64,000 bases of DNA from Eretmocerus hayati (GCA_029851415.1 CM056743.1:69470186-69534185); one strand, 5' to 3'. Shown: positions 23,441 through 33,741, counted from the stretch's first letter. Program-made: numbers and translations. Notes: a model not told the origin generated them from the sequence alone.

Positions 23441-23879
23441 GCGAGTAATTGATATGAATATAAGGTTCATAATTGTTATTACAAAGGTGAAAAGATTATA
23501 TCTGACATTAAAAGTTAATGGATAAATAATATGATAATAATATAATGCAAAATGTAAAATTTATTACTTGAATATTTTAAATTATAGGAAATTTCATGTT
23601 AAACACTTTGATAAAAATTGGTTAGAATATTCTTTGGAAAAAATGATTTATTTAAATACCAAAAATATGAATTATTATCATTTAAATCATTCAAATTTGA
23701 TGTTTTTGACTTATTTATTAATATTCATGATTATTTTTTTTGATAATAATGAAAAAATAATTATATTATATACTTATATATAATATACTTAAATTATTCA
23801 ATTAATTATTATTTCCGTTTTATGATATAAAAAGGAATATAGTTAAATTATAACAATTATTTTGCTAATAAGAATTATT

Positions 23880-24395
23880 AAAAATCATTCTCAATTTAGA
23901 TAGTTTAATGTCAAAATTTGATATTGGAGATATTGGAATTAAATTAAATTTAAAATTAAAAATTTACTCCAGTTGATATTCAGTTTTAATCAAAGAATTG
24001 ATGAGTTACTACATTTTTAAATTGATATGGATCAAATAAATTTAATTTAATTTTATGAGGATTTAAAAGTAAAATTAATCAATTGATTAATTTGAATATA
24101 ATATTAAAATATGTACGAATAGCCCGTGAATTTTTTCTGAAGAAAAAATGAGTCGTAACAAGGTAAATATATCGGAAAATGGATTTTCGATACACTGTGC
24201 GTAAAAGTGCACTTTGCGCACAGTTTTTCGACTTTTACCCACAGTTTATCGAAAAGTATAGTTAGATACACGGGCGTAAAACCTATTATTCGCATTCTCG
24301 TGATGATTCCGACCCTCGCCTGCGGCTCGGGCCGGAAACCCATCGCTCGGACGCGAATAAAATGTTTTACGCCCTTGTATCGAAATGTACTATTA
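23880..24395 (+). pseudogene. Mitochondrial 12S rRNA fragment (rrnS)
   Basis: The 3' half of a mitochondrial small-subunit rRNA is visible: TGAGTTACTACA near 24002, GAGGATTTAAAAGTAAAAT near 24057, AAAATATGTACGAATAGCCC near 24106-24125, then AGTCGTAACAAGGTAAATAT near 24150. The last conserved stretch, GGAAAATGTA, is split by a 201-bp insertion at 24182-24382 and resumes at 24388. The 5' limit is a guess. In the nucleus it has no function. Confidence 0.75.
24182..24382. mobile_element. 201-bp transposon in the NUMT rRNA
   Basis: The insert is flanked by AAATG (24177-24181 and 24383-24387). Its ends hold inverted motifs TTTCGATACA and TTTTACG/CGTAAAA. It contains one hairpin at 24187-24256 and another with a GC-rich loop at 24266-24382. 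Removing it with one AAATG rebuilds the conserved rRNA end. It has no coding capacity. Confidence 0.75.
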
Positions 24396-24604
24396 GGTGA
24401 TTAAAAATTATTTAAATGAAGTTTTATCAAATAATTTTGATTCATTTGAAATAATAATGAAAAATTAATTTTATAAGTATATTAACAAAATTTAATTATT
24501 ATCAATAATTTTAATATTGTAAAAGATAATTTTTAATTATTTTCTAATAAAATTTATCACCTTATGTGATAATAATATGTTAATGAATGAATAAAAATAT
24601 CTAA

Positions 24605-25100
24605 AGAATATTCTCTCAATGTCCTGTGCATGAATTTGGATTTAGAATCATTCATAGCCATATCACAATTGAAGTCACCTGTAATAATAATGGCGGTGTA
24701 GGACAGTGGAAAGAGCCTCAAAAAATTCGTTAGGCAACCGTGCATCAGGGGGCCTGTAAACCACTGCAAAGAGTAATTCGCTCTTGCCATTCTGGACCTC
24801 ACAGATTAGATACTCAGAGAAATCGATACGCGGAGAGTCTGATCGGATGAGAATTTTCAGGTTAACCAAGTTCGTGAAGTAAATTGCTATGCCCCCTCCC
24901 GCACGGCCGATTCGATCATTGCGGATGATTGAGTAGTCCGGTACGTTGACACTAGTGTCAGTATCAAGCTCAGTTAAGCGACTCTCAGTAATCGCAAGGA
25001 TATCAGATTGATTATCATTAAGGTGGGCTTCAACATTATCTCGATACTTGACTAAGCTATAAACATTCACGTGAGAAATTTTAAGGTGAGAATCAGTCAA
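24605..25100 (-). pseudogene. LINE L ORF2, endonuclease part only
   Basis: The frame from 25100 gives the N-terminal half of an APE-type endonuclease: ISHVNVYSLVKYRDNVEAHL, ILAITESRL (catalytic Glu), and GRAGGGIAIYF. A frameshift near 24690 moves it to the frame that holds IIITGDFNCDM (the GDFN motif). The sequence stops matching near 24605, so the rest of the endonuclease and the whole RT are absent. Confidence 0.8.
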
Positions 25101-25116
25101 GCGGGAAGGCAGAGGG

Positions 25117-26235
25117 TCAAATCATTTCAGCAATATCGTCAGCACACGTGATTGTTAACCTCTCTCCTTGAGCGTTCTCACGGACAAAAATGGTACCACT
25201 TCCCACCCATACTCTTTCATAGCCTCTCGCTTTGGCAACGGAACGAACTTTGATAAGGAGTTTATATGTTTGTACTGGTAAATATTCATTAAGGTATAGC
25301 TTCTTCTGGAGTTGATCTACATATTCAGGGAAAATGTCACCTGCGGGTAAGTCGCCGTGAGCAAATTTCAGCCGCATAATCTCATCCCGAATTTGTACAG
25401 ACTCACATCTAACAAATAGTGTAAGGGTTTGGTTCACGGATGCAGACGGACCCGCAGTTGCTTTTGCAGGTACATTAACGCGATGATTGATTCTGAGAAT
25501 GTCTGCAACAAAGTTCTGTGCCTTGATCCTACCTAGGATACGCGTAACAATATCAAGATCAGAAAGAGTACTCGTCACTGGTAGGCCATTTATGACTATA
25601 TCTGCATTTGAGTCATGAGATGACGTTTGCGCCACAGCATTTCTGCTAGATTCCATGTTGAGGTATACACGCGAGATTCTATCCTCTAGATCTTTGAGGT
25701 GTGTTTTATGGTCATGAATCATTGTTGTAAAAGTAGACATGTTATTCTCAATGACTGCTATACGATTATAACATTGATCATCTTGATCGATTACAGTTAG
25801 AAGGTTCTCAAAAATTGCACTCATTTTTTGGTCTGAGTTAAGCTCAGCAAATTTTGTAATCGTCTCTGCACGGCTAGTTGGCTGTGCTACGGTTGTAGAT
25901 GGGGTATTTTGCTGTGTTAATTGATCATTATAAAGCGTAGAGGTACTCTGCGGAAACGTGAATACTGGTGTGCCAGGAGCATTATCGACTCGACTCCCTG
26001 AGCTATTCATATTGCGTGCATTCACATCAACTCTAGTCTGCATCAAGGTATTCACACAGCAACGCCAAGCGGTGAAGGATTTGATATAAGCACGCGCACA
26101 TTCAATGTGAAAGATCGCGTTACAAATGGTATCAGAACACACAAATACTCTGTCTTTCACATCAGCACCGCACAAACAGGCATTCGGGTGCTTTCCACTT
26201 CTTCGGAAGTACAGCACAGGTGAGACTCTGGGCAA
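25117..26235 (-). CDS. LINE L ORF1 protein, PHD-like zinc finger plus RNA-binding region
   Basis: The frame is uninterrupted over 372 codons. Residues 20-60 hold a Cys/His cluster (CLCG, CSDTICNAIFHIECA, WRCC) that resembles a PHD finger, common in ORF1 of CR1-like LINEs. A linker rich in Ser, Thr and Gln follows, then a predicted coiled coil (about residues 130-190). The C-terminal half (ADIVINGLPVTSTLSDLDIV to the end) resembles the RNA-recognition-type region of LINE ORF1 proteins. The protein would bind element RNA. The intact frame suggests little decay. It ends 17 bp before the ORF2 start. Confidence 0.8.
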   Translation of the reverse strand: MPRVSPVLYFRRSGKHPNACLCGADVKDRVFVCSDTICNAIFHIECARAYIKSFTAWRCCVNTLMQTRVDVNARNMNSSGSRVDNAPGTPVFTFPQSTSTLYNDQLTQQNTPSTTVAQPTSRAETITKFAELNSDQKMSAIFENLLTVIDQDDQCYNRIAVIENNMSTFTTMIHDHKTHLKDLEDRISRVYLNMESSRNAVAQTSSHDSNADIVINGLPVTSTLSDLDIVTRILGRIKAQNFVADILRINHRVNVPAKATAGPSASVNQTLTLFVRCESVQIRDEIMRLKFAHGDLPAGDIFPEYVDQLQKKLYLNEYLPVQTYKLLIKVRSVAKARGYERVWVGSGTIFVRENAQGERLTITCADDIAEMI

Positions 26236-26701
26236 GTTACCTGCATACGAGTCAGCTGGTGTTGTTTGTTGACAGCAGTGTAGCAGATGACATCAATTCG
26301 CAAGCAACAGATTGTGGTATTAGGCAGGTGTCCCAGGAATGAGGTACAGCCGACGCCATCTGTTGAGGTGGCCTTCAATTATGTCAGACAATGTATTCTG
26401 TCGGTGATATACCATCTGCAATGAGGTGTCAGGCAGCAGCAACAATGTGAAATGCGACGAGCGGACTTTTCTGCTGAGTAGCGTGGATAACCTCAAAACT
26501 CTCTCGACGGATATTTCGGTTCCCGGGCTCAAAAGTACGAGCCGGCTAATATTGCTCGTTGAAAACAGGAGCCCAAGGGACACCGAAATACCTGGAACAG
26601 CCATCCCAATTCGGGGAGTGCGAGGAATAGGCGTAAGTGGTGATTATAGGCAGAGTGACGATAGATAGGTGAGCAAACACTTACGTGATCCCAGAGAGAG
26701 A

Positions 26702-27374
26702 TTGATTGATTGATTGATAACGAATTTATTACGCCTAGGTCTTGGTAGACCGTAAGGCGAGGTGAAATACGTGGTACAATATGAAGAAGAGGTATCATAA
26801 TTTGTATGAGGATAAAAATTGATAGGCTTGAATATTTTGGATATTCTAAGAACACAAACAGAAAGATAATCACGCTTCAGTTTCAGAATGTGGTCGCGAA
26901 TATCACTGGATTTGAATTTGATCACTAATGAGCGATTATCACCACCACTCCGCTCACTATTTAATGTTGATAGCGAAACATTGGGAGAGCTTGGAGTTTT
27001 CGGTTTGAATTCACCTTCTTCAAGAATGTCATTCTTGAAAGACTCTGCGGCGTGTAGACTTTCAAGGATTTTCTTCGGAAAGTCGCACAAGTGAACAATG
27101 CAATCACTGGGTATTCCGGTAACTCTAAGTTCTGAAGTTGGCTGCCTACCTGCATGGAGATCTTCGAGCTGAGAAATCTCTTCCCGGAGGGTAAGATTCT
27201 CCTTCTCCAGAAGATTGATTTTTTCTGATTGTTGTTTCAGCATGTCAGTGAATGGATCAAATTTTTTGTGAAGATGACTTAGACCTTCAGTGAAATCGGT
27301 AGATTGCAATTGAATAGCCTTAAACAACAGTGCAAGTTGTTGGGGCGTATCGCGAGTTCCCCATCCTTGCGATA
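26702..27374 (-). mobile_element. LINE-derived element K (ORF1 fragment, no RT)
   Basis: The minus strand has a 3' tail of four TCAA-type repeats (26702-26719) against a (TC)n flank, a short 3' region with a small hairpin (GGTCTACCAAGACC), and a frame from 27327 to about 26860 with a coiled coil (QQSEKINLLEKENLTLREEI) and an RNA-binding-like part (SLVIKFKSSDIRDHIL). No ORF2 exists between ORF1 and the tail. It therefore looks like an internally deleted, non-autonomous LINE. Its 5' end abuts (GA)n at 27375. Confidence 0.7.
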
Positions 27375-27387
27375 AGAGAGAGAGAGA
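27375..27387. repeat. (GA)n tract between elements K and H
   Basis: A 13-bp GA tract separates the 5' end of K from the 3' tail of H. Similar tracts occur at 26693-26701 and 59881-59889. Confidence 0.8.
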
Positions 27388-27730
27388 TTGATTGATTGAT
27401 TGATGCCCGTTTATTCGTCCGAAGACAAGAAAGGAAAATAATCAGTTACATATGGTAATATATATCACAGATCAATAGTGCGCATTAATAAGAATAATGA
27501 AGTCATTTGGTCAAGGTCAAATCTTAAGTATATCACAATTTGTGACTAGTCGGGTAGCACTCAGAAGATTCACAAACTCCATAGAATAATATAAGAATAC
27601 AAATAAAATGGCAGGGCTCACAGTCATATTACAGAAAAGTTCAGTCGATTGACGAAAGGTCACACGTATACTTATAATTATATTCTAGATGAACGAATCA
27701 AGCAAAAAGTCAGCCCAAGCCTTTCAAAGT

Positions 27731-29251
27731 TTAGAGATTGAAGTAATGCTTCTTCTCCACATCAATCCTCTGGGGAGACTGTGTGAGCAAAAAATCTTTC
27801 ATAGCCTCTTTGAATAATGACATTTTCCCCAGCTGCCGAAAGCCCGGAGGGAGAAAGTTCCACAAATGAGCACATTGAACCTGGAAAGATCTTCTTCCAT
27901 ATTCAAGTCTCATATTGGGAACTTTGAGTACCCGCTCTTCTGCATCACCGCGTGCGGGGCGTTCAGATTGGTACCTGGTGAACATCGCAGCTAGGTAGCC
28001 AGGCTCTCCTAAATGCATGATCTTGTGCATTAAGAGAGCTGCGAAGTACATTCTCCGCGAATCAGTACGTAACCAACCCAAACCCTCCCTAAACGGGGTG
28101 ATGTGCTCGTCTCTCCTAAGATCAAAAATATACCTCACACATGAATTGCTTAGTCGTTGTATCCGTTGCCGCTGTTCGTCCGTGGCGTCGAGGTACACGA
28201 CCGTGCAATATTCCAAGTGCGGTTGAACCAGGGACTCAACTAGGCGAACTCGGAGAGGTCCGGTGAAACATGCCCTAAAAAACCGCAATCCATATAGGGC
28301 TCTATTGACTTTCTTAGTTACTTGGTCGATGTGCGGTTTCCACGTCAGTTCACAGTCAAGTGTAACACCAAGGCTCACGACCGTATCACTGAACGGGATG
28401 AACTTCCCTTCCTGTATCTCAACCCCTGACAAGTCCATTCTCTTCAGATCTTTGATATTCCTCTCAGAACTGAAGTAGATTGCCTTGGTCTTGCCAGCGT
28501 TGAGACACAGGCCGGAACTTCTGGCCCACTCAGCAACAAGTCGTGCTATTTCTCCCAGCTGAGCAATGCCCTCTCTGATCTTAGATTTTTCGACTTGGAG
28601 ATGAATTTGTAGGTCATCCGCATAAAAAAAAAGATGTACTGACTTTTCGTCAAGCAAACCAGGTAAATCATTGACATATGAACTGAAGAGTAAAGGCCCA
28701 AGAACGGAACCCTGTGGAACACCCAGATTGGTTTTGAGCCAATCAGAACTACCAGATTTTGAAGTAACTTTTTGGGTGCGGCCTTGTAAGTATGATTTTA
28801 TCCACAGGATAGCCGATCTTGAGAAGCCTAGATTTCGAAGTTTCCTCAACAGCTTTGATGGTGATATTATGTCAAAGGCTTTACTGAAGTCAAAAAGTAG
28901 GAGCAAGGTGATCTTTTTCTTGTCAATACCTACTCGGATGTCATCGGTCAACTTGAGTAAAGCTGTCTGGGTGCTATGATGTTGTCTGAAACCAGTCTGG
29001 AAGCGATCTAATAATTTCTCAGACTTCAAAAACTCCGTGATTTGGTCGAGTGCGATTTTTTCTGAAACTTTGGCAAGGAAGCAAAGCAGCGCTATAGGAC
29101 AGAAGTCCGAGACCGTTGATGGAGCGGTGGTCTTTTTTAATGCAATTAGCTGTGCCTGCTTCCAAGCCTCAGGAAATGCACTATGAGCAAAAGAGGAGTT
29201 GAAAATATGTACAATAAGATCACCAATAGCCGGAAGAGCCTTCAGGATCAC
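27731..29251 (-). CDS. LINE H reverse transcriptase, intact frame
   Basis: A 506-codon frame covers the RT and C-terminal domain without interruption. Conserved blocks in order are ALKKTTAPSTVSDFCPIALL, GFRQHHSTQTALLKL, LLFDFSKAFD (first catalytic Asp), NLGVPQGSVLGPLLF, and HLFFYADDLQIHL (YADD, about 28640). The thumb follows with GLCLNAGKTKAIYFS and VVSLGVTLDCELTWKPHID. It is not a complete ORF2, because the endonuclease is split upstream by frameshifts. The ATG at 29251 is internal, so this is a surviving part rather than a native start. Confidence 0.87.
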   Translation of the reverse strand: MILKALPAIGDLIVHIFNSSFAHSAFPEAWKQAQLIALKKTTAPSTVSDFCPIALLCFLAKVSEKIALDQITEFLKSEKLLDRFQTGFRQHHSTQTALLKLTDDIRVGIDKKKITLLLLFDFSKAFDIISPSKLLRKLRNLGFSRSAILWIKSYLQGRTQKVTSKSGSSDWLKTNLGVPQGSVLGPLLFSSYVNDLPGLLDEKSVHLFFYADDLQIHLQVEKSKIREGIAQLGEIARLVAEWARSSGLCLNAGKTKAIYFSSERNIKDLKRMDLSGVEIQEGKFIPFSDTVVSLGVTLDCELTWKPHIDQVTKKVNRALYGLRFFRACFTGPLRVRLVESLVQPHLEYCTVVYLDATDEQRQRIQRLSNSCVRYIFDLRRDEHITPFREGLGWLRTDSRRMYFAALLMHKIMHLGEPGYLAAMFTRYQSERPARGDAEERVLKVPNMRLEYGRRSFQVQCAHLWNFLPPGFRQLGKMSLFKEAMKDFLLTQSPQRIDVEKKHYFNL

Positions 29252-30615
29252 GCTTTGGGGTACCCGTCCGCCCCACGGGCCTGTGAAGAGAAATGTTTAA
29301 TAGCAAGGACTACATCACTGTAGTTTGTGGGCTTGAACTTAAAACCCTCCTCTGAGGCCGAATTTATATCGTCCATTGCTTCGTCTATATTTTCGTGGGG
29401 CAAAACAGAAACTCCCGCAAAGTGAGCGTTCAACTCATCCGGTGTGAAACCATGAAGTTCCTCCTTTTTGCTTTCAGGCAGGAGGCCGAGGTTGCGCATT
29501 TCCTTCCAAATGTTTTTATGTTGATCAAGAGCGTCTGAGAGTTGGTTTTGAAGGAAGGAGTTACGCTCTTGTTCCATGCGCAGGTCGACCTCTTCGCTTA
29601 GCCGGAAGTACTCACTTTGAAGCTCAGGACACTTTCACTGGTTGCGTTGATTCCGCTCCCAGCGCCTGCGCGTCGCATCTCGCTTATTCATAAGTACCTT
29701 CAACTCAGGACCAATCGAAGGAGCATCATTTTTTCGCGGGTTGATAGTTTTTTCCGGCGCTAATTCATCTATAACAGTCTTCAAATTCTCATTTAAGCAG
29801 TGAATTGCGTCTTCCAAACTGATTCCATCATTCTCAAGAGCTGTCCAGTCGCAGCGAAGCAGACGGTCATTCAGCATCTCCGGAGTGATGTTACGAAAAT
29901 CCCTATAAGTGAAGGTATTTTTTGGCGGAGTGGGAGTAAAGACGTTGATGGTGATGTCTATGACCGAGTGCCTGCCGAAACTGGGCAGGAGTCTATTTTG
30001 AAAGTCAGTAATGATGTCATTGTCATCTACGTAAATATGATCAATCCATGTGTACGATACATTTGGGGTGTGTTGGTGAGTCGGGCCATGCTGCACTATC
30101 TGCAAGGCAAGTTCTTCTGTCAGTGCAGTCAGAGTTTTGGTGTCAGGGTGAGCAGCCTCCAACATATCTGCATTCAGATCTCCCATTATAATTTCATGGC
30201 TGTAATCACCACACAGTCGGCGTAATGAGCCAAATAACCCATCGTCCTTCTGCATGGCGATTTTCGGAGGCCTCTAGATCACTCCGACAAATATTGAAGG
30301 AAAATTGCCCTGCTGCACGCTACAGAAAAGAAATTCAGGCACACCAGGTTTCCCCGGACCAAAAGTGTTTGATGAAACAAGTTTCTCTACTTCGAAATCA
30401 TTGCGTACATACAAGGCAATCCCACCGCCCTCTCTGTTTCGATCTTGTCTCAACAATGAAAAGCCCGGGATCTTAACGAGACTGTCATCCACATGCTTAT
30501 CTAGCTTTGACTCAGCCACCCCAAAAAGATGGTAGGAGGGATCGTTAGCGACGAGCAAGCGCAGATGCTCAATCTTATCTGTTAAGGAGTTAAGGTTGAT
30601 AAACCCCGCTTTCAA
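29248..30615 (-). pseudogene. LINE H ORF2, endonuclease and linker (frameshifted)
   Basis: Frames at 30274-30615 (start MKAGFINLNSLTDKIEHLRL; FGVAESKLD with the catalytic Glu), 29635-30255 (IIMGDLNADM, YTWIDHIYV, and GRHSVIDI for the His motif) and 29248-29577 form the APE-type endonuclease and the linker to the RT. The frame changes near 30260, 29630 and 29255. The endonuclease would nick the target; elements of this type here sit next to (TC)n. Confidence 0.83.
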
Positions 30616-30657
30616 GAAACCACCACTCCCTCGTCGCTCCTCAGCAGCTATATTCAG

Positions 30658-32517
30658 TCAAGGAGTTCTCACTGGATCTGCTGCCGGAATACCACTCTGC
30701 TCCGGAGAGGAGGTGCATCCCTGGGTGTTGTTTGAGGACGCACTAGTGGGTTTTCGAACACTTCGACAGGCCGTTTGAATGACCTGCAGATCCGCGAGAG
30801 ATTCAAACGTATGTGCTCGCTCACCATTTTTTCGCCTAACCCAGAAACGTACGCCGCTGTGCCAGACGTATTTCAAGCCCAACCCGCGTGCAACGGACCT
30901 CAAGCGTATAAATTCTTTGTATTTCTCACGGGGGAGCATTTCGTTCACGTAGATCTTACGATCTGGCACATGAGCTTTGGTTTCGGGGTCAAGCAAATCC
31001 GGCTGGATGTTATTCGCCGTGAAATAATTATGGGTGATTGAGCGTTCGGCCTGAACCACCTCCTTAACTAAACGACTGCTGGAAAGTTGGACCACGCATG
31101 ATGGAGGTGTGCGTGAATCGGCAGCAGAGGGATTTGAAGATGAATCGGATTTACTATTCGGTGTCCCCCCAGACACACGCGCTGGTGGCAGAACAGAAAC
31201 ATCAACAATGTCTTCTCTCTCCAGACGTGGGAAGATGGTCTTGAGCACTGCGAAAGAGATATTACGTCTCACTGTTGGCGAGGCCACAGAGTCTTTTGTT
31301 AAAGCACCATTAATTATTAGTTCACAGGGCTCAAGACCATCACTGATAGGTCCCTGCCCCTGCCTCCCACCCTGTGGTTAGGGGGATATATCTATTGTGG
31401 GTGGAATTATGGAATGAGAGAATTGATGTGTCGATTCGGCATTACTATTCTTATCAATAATAATTCTATTGTTTCGCAGACTACTCTGGCTACCTGTTAA
31501 TGGATCGGTCAGGCTGGAAATCTGGCCTTTCATAATGGAATTTTGCTCCAGAAGAAGCTGACGATCTGAGCATAGCTCCTCCAGCCTGGAGTTCTGCCTC
31601 TCAATAAGGTGCTCGAGAGATGACATGCGTGCCAACAGTCGGTCATCCACCTCGTTCACTGCTGGGGTGGGAGGTGGAGACATAAAGGCATTACCATGTC
31701 GGCTCACGAGAGTTCTTATCTCGTCAAGCTGATTCTGGAGCATTTCGTACTGTCGGTAAAAAAGGTCCAGAGTAGTCTGCGCTATCAGCACCCACTTGGT
31801 GTCAGAAGAAGTTGACTGCGTCGATGTTGATGAAGTTGTTCCTGCTGCTGAGTTGGTGATGTTGCTCTGCAACGTCTCAGCTCTTTGCTCTGGTGGTGGC
31901 GAGAGCGATGACTGAGAGGCAGAGTTGGTCCGCATATCATCCTGCCCATGTTGAGTGTTCGCGGGCTCTAGTGTGCTTGACTGGCGAGTGAGGACGCTGC
32001 GAGACTCATTCGAAGCAGCAGTTAGCAGTCTATGCCCCGCAAGCGTGAGCTGTGGGCTCTCAGGTGGAAGGGAGCCACTGTTGGTAGGGAGCTTTGCGCT
32101 GCGGCCGGTGGTGGTGGTCAGCGACGCGGGGGGAGACTTCACTGACGACTTGCGTGAGCTTAGCTGTGTGTGTGCGGCAAGCTGACTACTCACACGACTT
32201 CGTGAGCTTGCATCTTCCTTCTCTCTCTCTCTGGATGGCTAAATGCTCGAGCGGGTGGTCAGAGTCGTCTGCTTGGACGCACTTGAGGATGATTTCACAC
32301 CCAGAGTTCCGCTTACCTGCAGGCACCGGTCGCATGTCACTGCACCTTGTGATGTCTTTGAGCATTTGACATGAGCTGATTTTCTACAGGTGCCGCATTC
32401 TCTGCTACCTGATCTTAAAACGCCATTGCAGACGCAGCAGGTGTTATCGCTCATCGTGCGGGGCAGCGTAGCAGACAGCAGGTAAGCAAAGCAGACGACC
32501 TCCGAGCGTGCGCACAA
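30658..32517 (-). pseudogene. LINE H ORF1 with two stop codons
   Basis: One reading frame of about 620 codons is broken by TAG at 32241-32239 and TAA near 31380. The N-terminus has a PHD-like cluster (NTCCVCNGVL, SRECGTCRKSAHVKC, TCDRCL). A long Ser/Thr-rich stretch and a coiled coil (about 31530-31800) follow. The C-terminal 200 residues hold an RNA-binding type region that ends in IYVNEMLPREKYKEFIRLRS and YVWHSGVRFWVRRK. The product would coat LINE RNA. The two parts flanking each stop are in the same phase, so only point mutations separate this from a full ORF. Confidence 0.82.
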
Positions 32518-32746
32518 GACTCACTTTGAACGCCAAGCACTCCTGATCCGATGTTGGAATTGCGGATGCAGAATTGGAATTATTCCTCCCAGGCTCGTGC
32601 AGGAGCCATGCAGTGATGCTCCAGAGGTTTGAGCCTGCAGGAGGAAACCCAATCTGCAAGAAAGTGCCACTCGGGACGACGTTTCGATGGTTTAAAATAC
32701 ATTCAAACACAGATCGATGTTAGATGCGTGTTGATATACTCACCGC

Positions 32747-32748
<2 letters not shown>

Positions 32749-32796
<48 letters not shown>
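32749..32796. repeat. (GA)n microsatellite, 48 bp
   Basis: A nearly pure GA tract lies between the 5' end of LINE H and the tail of element N. Confidence 0.95.
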
Positions 32797-32799
<3 letters not shown>

Positions 32800-33209
32800 A
32801 TTGATTTAACTCTATTAGCCCAGGGACACTGAGTCCCATGGGGCAAATCGAAAAAATATAGAAAAATACATCATTCTTGGAACACGAAATAAGTAAATAT
32901 AATGTATATACAAATTACTCATCTGGATGTAGGGATATGCTGAGTATTGAAGACACAATGGGACGAAGACCCAAAGTTAAGTGTATCACAGTAATTATTG
33001 AGGTTTTCAAACCCTTTACTGAAATACTAATAGATAATTTGTGATTTTGGCCTCATCAGTATAAATATAAATACAAATATTAGACTACTAGACTATGTCT
33101 CGGCTTATTCGAAGACTGAATATCAACATAAAACATTTCGAAATAGTTAAAATAGTAAAAAGTGATGAGAGAGGTATACGTCGTAGAGTTTCATACACAG
33201 AACCCAGGC
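32797..33209 (-). mobile_element. LINE 3' end N (5'-truncated)
   Basis: The minus strand ends with a TCAATCAA tail next to (TC)n. It is preceded by a hairpin (GGGACTCAGTGTCCC at about 32824-32838) and AT-rich sequence without a frame. It looks like the 3' untranslated end of another simple-tailed LINE family, 5'-truncated at the (GA)n tract that starts at 33210. Confidence 0.65.

Positions 33210-33253
<44 letters not shown>
33210..33253. repeat. (GA)n microsatellite, 44 bp
   Basis: A nearly pure GA tract separates the 5' ends of two oppositely oriented 5'-truncated elements (N on minus, the R1-like fragment on plus). Confidence 0.95.
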
Positions 33254-33259
<6 letters not shown>

Positions 33260-33690
33260 AAGAGGTCCAAATTATTCCAGGAGGAATATGATGAACTGAA
33301 GAGGGAAGAAAGAAGAAAGAAGAGAGAAGGAAGAAGAGAGAAGATCGAAGAAAGAAGAGTAGGAAAAGATCGAAGAAGGAGCAACAACACCTGCAAGTCG
33401 TGAGAGAAGAGAGTCGCTTGATCCCGAGCGCGATACGCCTCCCACCCTGAAGTAATGCTAACGCGGTTCCGGGGTGGGTTGGTTAGATAGTGGTTAGCTG
33501 CCCCCAGTTCTGCAGTGATGGCTTGCCAACACTGTGGGGTTGAGAGCAGAAGGTTTTAGCCCACAGGGCACACGGGCGCTGGATTCATGCTCATCCGGTT
33601 CACCGGGTGGGCAAAATGAAAGCGCTCATGGTCTGCCGGTGGGACATCCAATAGGGATGTCCTGTCATCAGATTTTTCCTTATATTCCAC

Positions 33691-33719
<29 letters not shown>
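33254..33719 (+). mobile_element. R1-like LINE 3' end with poly(A), inserted in (GA)n
   Basis: The first 150 bp (CAGAAGAGGTCCAAATTATT, CCAGGAGGAATATGATG) match the complement of the 3' part of the LINE copies at 52388-59587. From 33430 on (CCTGAAGTAATGCTAACGCG to CTTATATTCCACTT) it matches the complement of the 3' ends of the copies at 47227 and 50163. A 27-bp poly(A) (33693-33719) is followed by (GA)n. The piece is either a third subfamily or a chimera. GA lies on both sides in the element's own direction. Confidence 0.83.
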
Positions 33720-33721
<2 letters not shown>

Positions 33722-33741
33722 GAGAGAGAGAGAGAGAGAGG
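33720..33741. repeat. (GA)n tract after the poly(A)
   Basis: The tract directly follows the poly(A) tail of the R1-like fragment, in the same orientation relation as the (TC)n-poly(T) junctions of minus-strand copies at 52387, 53870 and 57707. Confidence 0.9.

Larger units (their letters stand above)
23450..24600 (+). other. Nuclear insert of mitochondrial DNA (NUMT)
   Basis: Base composition drops abruptly to strongly AT-rich. The right part ends like an insect mitochondrial small-subunit rRNA (AAAATATGTAC, AGCCCGT, AGTCGTAACAAGGTAAATAT). A frame at 23568-23783 (HFDKNWLEY, then hydrophobic segments) might be the end of a mitochondrial subunit such as NADH dehydrogenase 5, but that is weak. 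Both edges are estimated. The neighbouring LINE lacks its 3' part at this border, so the two events may be linked. A transposon sits inside the rRNA part. Confidence 0.7.
24605..26692 (-). mobile_element. LINE copy L (ORF1 complete, ORF2 cut off)
   Basis: On the minus strand this element begins at a (TC)n tract (26693-26701), has a leader of about 450 bp, ORF1, and then an endonuclease start before breaking off at about 24605 at the NUMT border. Loss of the 3' part is unusual, because LINE copies normally lose the 5' end. The ORF1 and endonuclease types place it with Jockey/CR1/L2-like LINEs. The leader starts with a 5' splice site (26684-26679) and a possible acceptor at 26593-26592, giving a 93-nt intron. 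Confidence 0.8.
27388..32748 (-). mobile_element. LINE copy H, near full length (5.4 kb)
   Basis: Reading on the minus strand: a (TC)n tract, a leader with a splice donor (32743-32738) and an acceptor 90 nt later, ORF1, ORF2 with endonuclease and RT, a 3' region and a tail of TCAA repeats ending at 27388 against (TC)n. The protein types are those of Jockey/CR1/L2-like LINEs, which move by target-primed reverse transcription. Damage is limited to two stop codons in ORF1 and about three frameshifts in ORF2; the RT frame is intact. A 5'-truncated copy of the same family is at 59890-61149. Confidence 0.88.

Noticed and set aside
23568..23783. Mitochondrial NADH dehydrogenase 5 C-terminus
   Set aside because: FDKNWLEY and the hydrophobic tail are suggestive, but too little is conserved to name the gene; kept only as part of the NUMT.
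32629..33403. Frames rich in Arg-Glu (RERERERE) across GA tracts, also near 33720 and 55850
   Set aside because: They are translations of (GA)n microsatellites and continue open only because the repeat has no stop codons.
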